Below the pieces are notes generated by a model. It saw only the letters and a program-made list of their open reading frames with translations. It made no database searches and had not been told where the DNA came from. A program made the position numbers and the translations under genes. DNA of 64,000 nucleotides from Actinoplanes aureus (GTDB taxonomy: Bacteria; Actinomycetota; Actinomycetes; Mycobacteriales; Micromonosporaceae): NCBI RefSeq assembly GCF_015704865.1, contig NZ_JADQTO010000018.1, positions 124,001 to 188,000 on the forward strand. Reading direction: 5' to 3'. This document shows, one piece after another, positions 59,201 through 64,000 of this stretch. Within the stretch, counting starts at the first letter, position 1. Every line of letters begins with the position of its first letter.

Positions 59201-62200
59201 GCGCCGGCTGCTCCGGCCCGGCGGCTGGCTGGTACTCAACGAACTGACCTCGGCGGCCGACGTGATCGCCATGATCGTCGGCCAGCTCGACGGCTGGTGG
59301 CGCTACGAGGACGCGGAGCTGCGGCTGCCGTACTCGCCGGTGATCTCCCCGGACGGCTGGGAGGCCGTGCTGCGGGAGTCCGGCCTGACCGATGTGGTGG
59401 TTCTGGGCCCGCCGCCCCGGCCGGACCGCGGGATCGGCCAGAACGTTCTCGTGGCGCGGAACCAGGGCACGCGGGAACCGCAGCCGTCACCCGCCGTGGA
59501 CGTCCCGGAGCGAGCCGTGCCGGCAGCGCCCGCGGTGCCGGTCGCTCGCGGCGACCTGGAGACCGGCGTACGCGAGCAGATCCGTGCCTGCCTCGCCCAG
59601 GCCGTCGAGACCGACGCCCGCCTGCTGGCCGACGACCAGCCGTTCGCCGACTACGGCGTGGACTCGCTCATCGGCGCCGAATTCGTCGAACGGATCAACA
59701 CCGTGCTCGGCACCCGCCTGCGCACGCCGGATCTCTTCGCGCACATCACCATCGGTGAGCTGGCCGCCCATGTGGCCCAGGCGTATCCGGCGGAGGCCGC
59801 CGAGCACGGCGCCGACCGGCCGGAGCCGGTCCCACCCACCGACCGGGACGTCGCCATCATCGGGTTGTCCTGCACGTTCCCGGGCAGCGCCGACGCCGAG
59901 GAGTACTGGGACAACCTCGTCCACGGCCGGGTGATGTTCCGGGACGTGCCGGCCGGCCGGTGGGACGCCGACCGGTTCTACCACCCGGACCGGGCCCGGA
60001 CCGACACCACCTACTGCCGGCAGGGCGGCTTCCTCGACGACATCGAGCGGTTCGACGCGCTCTTCTTCACCATCTCCGGCCGGGACGCCGAGGTCTCCGA
60101 CCCGCAGCACCGGCTGTTCCTCCAGGAGGCCTGGAACGCGCTGGAGGACGCGGGCTACGCCGGTTCGGTCGGCGGCCGCCGGTGCGGTGTGTTCGTGGGC
60201 AGCATCGGCGGCGACTTCGACGCCCTTCAGGAGGACCACGACGTCGCGCACGGTCCGACGACGATGCTGAACAATCAGACCTCGACGCTCGCCGGGCGGA
60301 TCTCGTACTTCCTCGACCTGGCCGGGCCGAACCTGGCCGTCGACACGGCCTGCTCGTCCTCCCTCGTCGCCCTCCATCTGGCCTGCCAGAGCCTGCTGTC
60401 CGGGGAGAGCGAACTGGCCCTGGCCGGTGGGGTGTTCATCGCCACGACGCCGCGTTTCTTCGTGCACATGTCGCAGCTCGGGGTGCTGTCGCCGAGTCAC
60501 GCCTGCCGTCCCTTCGACGCCGGAGCCGACGGCTTCGTCCCCGGTGAGGGTGTCGCCGCCCTGGTGCTCAAGCCACTCGCGGCGGCCCGGCGCGACGGGG
60601 ACCACGTCTACGGCGTCATCAAGGGCACCGCCATCAACCACGACGGCCGTACCAACGGCTTCACCGCACCCAGCACCCGTTCGCAGGCGGACCTGGTCAC
60701 CGAGCTGTACGACCGCAGCGGTGTCGACCCGGACACGGTCGGCTACGTCGAGGCGCACGGCACCGGCACCCAGCTGGGCGATCCCATCGAGGTGACCGCC
60801 CTGACCACCGCCTTCCGCCGGTACACGCAGCGCCGCCAGTTCGCCGCCATCGGCTCGGTCAAGGCCAACATCGGGCACACCGTGGGCGCCTCCGGACTCG
60901 CCGGCGTCATCAAGGTGCTCCAGGCGATGCGACACGGCACCATTCCCCCGCAGGTGGCGTACCGGGAAGCCAACGAGCACATCGACTTCGCGTCGAGCCC
61001 GTTCTACGTGCCCACCGGCCCGGTTCCGTGGCCGGGCGGGCCGGAGCGGCCGCGGCGGGCCACGGTCAGCTCGTTCGGCTTCAGCGGGACCAACGCGATG
61101 GTGGTGCTGGAGGAGGCGCCGCCGGTGGCCGAAGCCGCCGCGGGTGATAGCGCGCCGGCCGAGTTGCTCGTCCCGCTCTCCGCCCGCGATGGTGCGGCGC
61201 TGCGCCGCTATGCGAGTGCGATCGCCGATCGGGTGGACCCGGCCACGGCGGGGCCGCTCGCGCCCCGGCTCGCGGACGTCGCTCTCACTCTGCGTACCCG
61301 GCGGAGCGTCTTCGCGGAACGGCTGGTGGTTAGCGCTGACACCCTGGCCACCCTCGCCGACCGCCTGCGCCGCTTCGCCTCCGGCGAGACCGGCGTGCCC
61401 GGCGTCGTCCACGGCATCGCGGGTCAACCGGCTCCTTCCTCGCCCGGCGACGAGACCGCTCGGGACTGGTGCGGTGGCGGTGACGTCGACTGGGCGGCGA
61501 TGCCCGCCGGTTCCGGCCGGCCGGTTCCGCTGCCCACCTACCCGTTCCACGGTGAGCGATACTGGCCCGCTCCGGTCGGCGGCGAACCCGGAGCGGGCAT
61601 CCACTTCCTGGAGTCCTTCTGGCAAGCCGCGCCGCCACCGGCCGCACCGGCCGGGCCGGGACGGGTCCTGCTGCTCGGCGGCGAGCGGGAGCGTGCCGCG
61701 GCGGCGGGGCTGATCGGCCCGGCAGCCGTGAACGGGGACGTCACCGTTCTGGAGCGGGGCGGGGACCGGTTCGACGGCGTGCTGTTCCTGCCGCCATCGG
61801 CGAGTGGCGGCGGACCGGCCGAGGTGACCCGGGACATGGCCGCCATCGTGGTGCCCGTACTGCGGGCGGTGCGCGCTGCGGCCGGGTTGGCGTACCCCAT
61901 CCGCTTTCTGGTGGCCGTCGGGCGGCGGCCCGGAACCGAACTGGAACCCTGTGCCGGCGCCCTCGGCCCGCTGGGCCGCTCGCTGCGGCTGGCCGCGCCG
62001 CATGTGGCGCTGACCGTCCTGGAGGTCGCGGACACCGACGACCCCGCCGCTGTCGCCCGCGCCGCGCTGGCCGAGTGGTCGAGCCGGGGCTTGCCGGAGG
62101 TCCGCCGGTCCGGCGCCGAGCGACTGATACCGGCGCTGCGTGCCGTCCCGGGCCCGGATGACGGTGAGGCGATCGTGATCCGGCCCGGAGCCGCCTGCGT

Positions 62201-64000
62201 GGTGACCGGCGGTGCCGGGGGCCTGGGCGGCCTGGTGGCCCGCCATCTGGCTCGCCGGTATGGCGCGCGACTGTTGCTGTTGGGGCGCTCGCCGGTGGAC
62301 GCGCGCATCGAGCGCGAGCTGTCCGAACTCACCAAGCTGGGCGCGGTGGAGCCCAGATACGTCCCGGTCGACGTGGCCGATTCCGCGCAGCTGTCCGCCG
62401 CGCTTGCCGATTTCCGGGTACGGGTCGGCGCCGTCTCCTTGGTGGTGCACGCGGCCGGTGTTCTGGATCAGCGGATCCTGCCGGAGCGGGATGGGGCGAC
62501 GGTCGAGGTCACTCTGCGACCGAAGATGATCGGCACTGCGGCGCTGGACGCCGCCACGGCGTCGGATCGGCTGGATGCCTTCGTGCTCTTCTCGTCGGCC
62601 GCGTCCGTGGTGGGTGACTTCGGTGAGTGCGACTACTCCGTCGCCAACCGGTTCCTCGACGGTTTCGGTGCCTGGCGGGAGCGGATGCGCCGGCAGGGGC
62701 TGCGCCACGGTCCCAGCGTCGTGTTGCAGTACGGGCCGTGGGCGGAGGGCGGCATGCGGCTCAGCGAGGGCAGCCGGCGGCTGTATGGGGGCGACGGGGA
62801 GCTCGCGCCGATTGATACGGCACAGGGCCTGGCGGCGTTCGACCAGATGCTGTCGGCCGGTGGGGGCCGCCGGATGGTCGTCGCTGGCACCGCGGCCGGT
62901 GTTGGCCGGTTGATCCGTCAGCTCGATCCGCCTGAGGCTTCGGTCTCCACGCCCGCCGATCCCGTAGCCTTGTCGCCCGCCTCGCCGTCGCCTGCCTCGC
63001 CGTCCGGGGAGGCGCCGGCTCAGCTGCGCGACTGGGCGCTGGCGGAGGTCCGTGCGCTTGCCGCCGCGCTGCTGCGGCTGGAGAACACCCCGGCGGTCGC
63101 TGAGGGTGGCGGGCTGCCGCCGGATGAAGGGCTGGGTGAGTTCGGCTTCGACTCGCTGAGCCTCAAGGACTTCGCGGATCGGCTGAGCAACCGCTTCCAG
63201 GTGGCCGTTTCGCCGACCGTGTTCTTCAGCCGCAGCACACTGCGGGCGGTGGCCGAACACCTGGTGGAGTCGGAGCCGACTGCCGTGCACGCTCGGTTCG
63301 CCGCCGTGCGGCCGGGCGAGCCGGAGCTCGCATCCTCTCCGGCGCTGGCAGCGCCGGCAGCGCCGGCCGGCCCTTCGGCGCCGGCGGTCGGGGAGTCGGT
63401 TCCCATCGCCGTGGTGGGCATGGCCGGGCGGCTGCCTGGCTCGGCGGACCTGAATCAGTTCTGGGCGCACGTCCGGGCCGGCCGCGACCTGGTCGGTGAG
63501 GTGCCGCCGGAGCGCTGGGACTGGCGGGAGGTGTACTCGCCGGACCGGTTCGCCGACGGCCGTACCAGATCTCGGTGGGGTGGCTTCCTGCCCGGCGTGG
63601 ACCGTTTCGACGCCCGGTTCTTCTCGGTGTCCGGCCGCGAGGCCGAGCTGATGGACCCGCAGCAGCGGTTGCTGCTGCAAGCCACCTGGTCCGCGGTGGA
63701 GGATGCCGGCTGGCGGCCGTCCGCGCTGTCCGGCACACGGACCGGTGTCTATGTGGGCGCCCAGTTCAGCGACTACCAGGAGCTGCTGCGCGGGCACGGG
63801 GTGACCGAGCCCCAGGTGGGCACCGGTACCGAGCTGACCATGCTGGCCAACCGGGTCTCGTACCTGCTCGGCCTGCGCGGCCCGAGCGAGGTGGTGAACA
63901 CCGCCTGCTCGTCGTCGCTGGTCGCGGTGCACCGGGCGATCACCGCCATCCGCCACGGCGACTGCGACGCCGCCGTAGTGGGCGGCTGCAACCTGATGCT
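56277..64000 (+). CDS. AT-less modular polyketide synthase (runs off the right edge)
   Basis: At least 2574 residues from ATG 56277 (GAGGAG upstream). Order: ACP1 (Ser39, DQGLDSSAAVEL); KS1 about 95-520 (Cys266 in DTACSSSLVAL; Gln401 where HGTGT has His, reading ETQGAGIRLGD; His437 in HKGNLGHAITAAG); C-methyltransferase about 700-1060 (VELVEVGAGTGGTSRRVF, NVLHATADV); ACP2 (Ser1130 in DYGVDSLIGAEF); KS2 (Cys1359, intact EAHGTGTQLGD and KANIGHTVG); KR about 1790-2170 (VVTGGAGGLGGLVARHL, LFSSAASVV, Tyr2120 in DYSVANRFLDG); ACP3 (Ser2293 in EFGFDSLSL); KS3 (Cys2544 in NTACSSSLVAV), cut by the window end. No AT domains occur, only PTYPF-type post-KS remnants, so malonyl comes from the trans AT. 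Ten bases downstream of the methyltransferase gene. Confidence 0.93.
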   Translation, partial: MPDRQTPLDVVLAELSRLVDRPVEWLDPHGSLVDQGLDSSAAVELVEAVNDRLGLELGIEVVFDVDTPAELAAQAGHVVTAVEPEPSDPVVVRTAEDDAIAVVGLSARFADLRTPDHLWQALRAGTSRIREIDRPGWGADFYHPDPAAEGRSISRWGGHLDRIDSFDAGFFRISPREARRMDPQQRIFLEEAYHVFEDAGYAPRQLAGRRVGVFVGARASDYQEQVAAAEDVGSQLFLGTDMSILAGRISHLLGLTGPNLAVDTACSSSLVALHLACASIQRGESEMALAGGVFLAPTPRFLVLASKTDMLSPTGRVRSFNAAADGMVVGEGAGAVLLKPLSAALRDGDHVYGVIRGTAVGHNGRTHGITTPATREVTDLVGRLYRDCGVPVDSVQYLETQGAGIRLGDSVELRALANAFDPVGDLVIGTHKGNLGHAITAAGVAAVVKVLLALRHREIPPTVTGGGDGDTEIAGTPFRLTTRPRPWQVPSGVPRRAGVNSFGFSGTNAHVVIEEAPEPASRAGSSEDPAVVLLPISARRPAELTRRLADLLEWAHRDGDRYPLADVAYTLQTGRDHLECRVAVLAQSLAELRSALQAALDGRDHAGCVTATGAAGDPAGPAGELRAVAEEYVRGAEVTWPGEGTRRRVPLPTYPFAEESHWISRPETGAAEPERAEVRPAAPPDAPSRLLTPAEAPRLGTAERELHERTHDELRRWAHDNIARILIDHGALEAGGAAVTADAAMNRLGVAARHRRQWDALLDMLSRSATIELTGDAVALVRPVPSAAELAAERARLEAAYREAESFTGLLGVCFDSYARVLRDEIPATDVLFPASSFARIQPLYQGHTMADLCNDTVAWAVGRYLEHRVPRLAAGERVELVEVGAGTGGTSRRVFAAVGRHAGRLRYHYTDVSLAMAKFGAHEFGAANPFAEFGTLDVDRDVAAQGYPVGGFDMVLATNVLHATADVRRTVANLRRLLRPGGWLVLNELTSAADVIAMIVGQLDGWWRYEDAELRLPYSPVISPDGWEAVLRESGLTDVVVLGPPPRPDRGIGQNVLVARNQGTREPQPSPAVDVPERAVPAAPAVPVARGDLETGVREQIRACLAQAVETDARLLADDQPFADYGVDSLIGAEFVERINTVLGTRLRTPDLFAHITIGELAAHVAQAYPAEAAEHGADRPEPVPPTDRDVAIIGLSCTFPGSADAEEYWDNLVHGRVMFRDVPAGRWDADRFYHPDRARTDTTYCRQGGFLDDIERFDALFFTISGRDAEVSDPQHRLFLQEAWNALEDAGYAGSVGGRRCGVFVGSIGGDFDALQEDHDVAHGPTTMLNNQTSTLAGRISYFLDLAGPNLAVDTACSSSLVALHLACQSLLSGESELALAGGVFIATTPRFFVHMSQLGVLSPSHACRPFDAGADGFVPGEGVAALVLKPLAAARRDGDHVYGVIKGTAINHDGRTNGFTAPSTRSQADLVTELYDRSGVDPDTVGYVEAHGTGTQLGDPIEVTALTTAFRRYTQRRQFAAIGSVKANIGHTVGASGLAGVIKVLQAMRHGTIPPQVAYREANEHIDFASSPFYVPTGPVPWPGGPERPRRATVSSFGFSGTNAMVVLEEAPPVAEAAAGDSAPAELLVPLSARDGAALRRYASAIADRVDPATAGPLAPRLADVALTLRTRRSVFAERLVVSADTLATLADRLRRFASGETGVPGVVHGIAGQPAPSSPGDETARDWCGGGDVDWAAMPAGSGRPVPLPTYPFHGERYWPAPVGGEPGAGIHFLESFWQAAPPPAAPAGPGRVLLLGGERERAAAAGLIGPAAVNGDVTVLERGGDRFDGVLFLPPSASGGGPAEVTRDMAAIVVPVLRAVRAAAGLAYPIRFLVAVGRRPGTELEPCAGALGPLGRSLRLAAPHVALTVLEVADTDDPAAVARAALAEWSSRGLPEVRRSGAERLIPALRAVPGPDDGEAIVIRPGAACVVTGGAGGLGGLVARHLARRYGARLLLLGRSPVDARIERELSELTKLGAVEPRYVPVDVADSAQLSAALADFRVRVGAVSLVVHAAGVLDQRILPERDGATVEVTLRPKMIGTAALDAATASDRLDAFVLFSSAASVVGDFGECDYSVANRFLDGFGAWRERMRRQGLRHGPSVVLQYGPWAEGGMRLSEGSRRLYGGDGELAPIDTAQGLAAFDQMLSAGGGRRMVVAGTAAGVGRLIRQLDPPEASVSTPADPVALSPASPSPASPSGEAPAQLRDWALAEVRALAAALLRLENTPAVAEGGGLPPDEGLGEFGFDSLSLKDFADRLSNRFQVAVSPTVFFSRSTLRAVAEHLVESEPTAVHARFAAVRPGEPELASSPALAAPAAPAGPSAPAVGESVPIAVVGMAGRLPGSADLNQFWAHVRAGRDLVGEVPPERWDWREVYSPDRFADGRTRSRWGGFLPGVDRFDARFFSVSGREAELMDPQQRLLLQATWSAVEDAGWRPSALSGTRTGVYVGAQFSDYQELLRGHGVTEPQVGTGTELTMLANRVSYLLGLRGPSEVVNTACSSSLVAVHRAITAIRHGDCDAAVVGGCNLM

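Noticed and set aside
59487..63956. Very long open frame on the minus strand (about 1490 codons) under the modular PKS
   Set aside because: Arises from third-position GC bias opposite a real gene. It is low-complexity, Arg/Gly/Gln/His-rich, with no family motif, whereas the plus strand encodes complete KS, KR and ACP motifs.
30226..64000. Enediyne cluster hypothesis (P450, glycosyltransferase, KS-bearing iterative synthase)
   Set aside because: The synthase order is ER-KS-CLF-KR-DH without built-in AT or ACP, unlike the enediyne KS-AT-ACP-KR-DH core, and no enediyne companion genes are recognisable.
1..64000. CRISPR arrays, tRNA or rRNA genes, prophage or integrative-element ends
   Set aside because: No regularly spaced repeats, cloverleaf-like segments, integrase genes or attachment-like direct repeats were noticed on reading; short palindromes found are listed separately.

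Overview
The window is high-GC actinomycete DNA (GTG and ATG starts, many 4- or 8-base start/stop overlaps). The gene content (CBM2 fusions, ROK and LacI-type sugar control, many GGDEF and PP2C proteins, large polyketide genes) suggests a filamentous actinobacterium of the Micromonosporaceae/Actinoplanes type. That taxonomic guess is inference; no rRNA or tRNA is present to confirm it.

Left part, 1-12.5 kb: carbohydrate use. Two overlapping family 2 glycosyltransferase genes sit at the edge. Next come a secreted PQQ-type sugar dehydrogenase carrying a cellulose-binding module, with a CebR-like operator in front of it, a conserved unknown gene, and a secreted GH43 glycosidase preceded by a striking 42-base inverted repeat. 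A four-gene operon follows (zinc-less MDR dehydrogenase, sugar isomerase/epimerase, GH63-like glycosidase, debranching-enzyme-like glycosidase). It is divergent from a ROK regulator, which is followed by a Gfo/Idh/MocA oxidoreductase.

12.5-17.7 kb: a homopoly(amino acid) synthetase of the Pls/PosA type (adenylation, carrier and a membrane region with three left-handed beta-helix domains). It overlaps an M1 metallopeptidase gene by four bases. The adenylation pocket reads DAESIGTVVK, which resembles lysine codes, so an epsilon-poly-lysine-like product is proposed.

18-30 kb: signalling. A membrane-anchored unknown protein and wrecked glycosyltransferase genes precede three tandem membrane GGDEF proteins, the last with an intact-looking EAL domain. 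Then come an RsbW-type ATPase, a PAS-GAF histidine kinase, a PAS-PP2C phosphatase and a small secreted lytic-transglycosylase-like protein.

30-64 kb: a large two-armed polyketide locus that runs off the right edge. The minus-strand arm (46.7 to 30.2 kb, nine tightly packed genes) encodes a discrete AT-ACP protein, a 1959-residue iterative-looking synthase with the order FabL-type enoyl reductase, KS, KS-like chain-length factor, KR, DH, then P450, KR-DH, SDR, DUF4345, FAD oxidoreductase, macrolide-type glycosyltransferase and DHA2 exporter. The plus-strand arm has a type II thioesterase, a phosphopantetheinyl transferase, an AT-enoyl reductase (PfaD-like) fusion, an alpha/beta hydrolase, a methyltransferase and an AT-less modular PKS (ACP, KS with a lost catalytic His, C-methyltransferase, ACP, KS, KR, ACP, KS...). 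Four genes of unrelated look (HIT, NUDIX, a transposase scrap, an Xaa-Pro peptidase-like gene) lie between thioesterase and phosphopantetheinyl transferase. The likely joint product is a partly reduced, C-methylated, oxidised and glycosylated polyketide. Whether both arms make one molecule is not shown by the sequence, but the shared activator and divergent layout support it. The combination does not match a pathway I recognise and is the best candidate here for an undescribed system.
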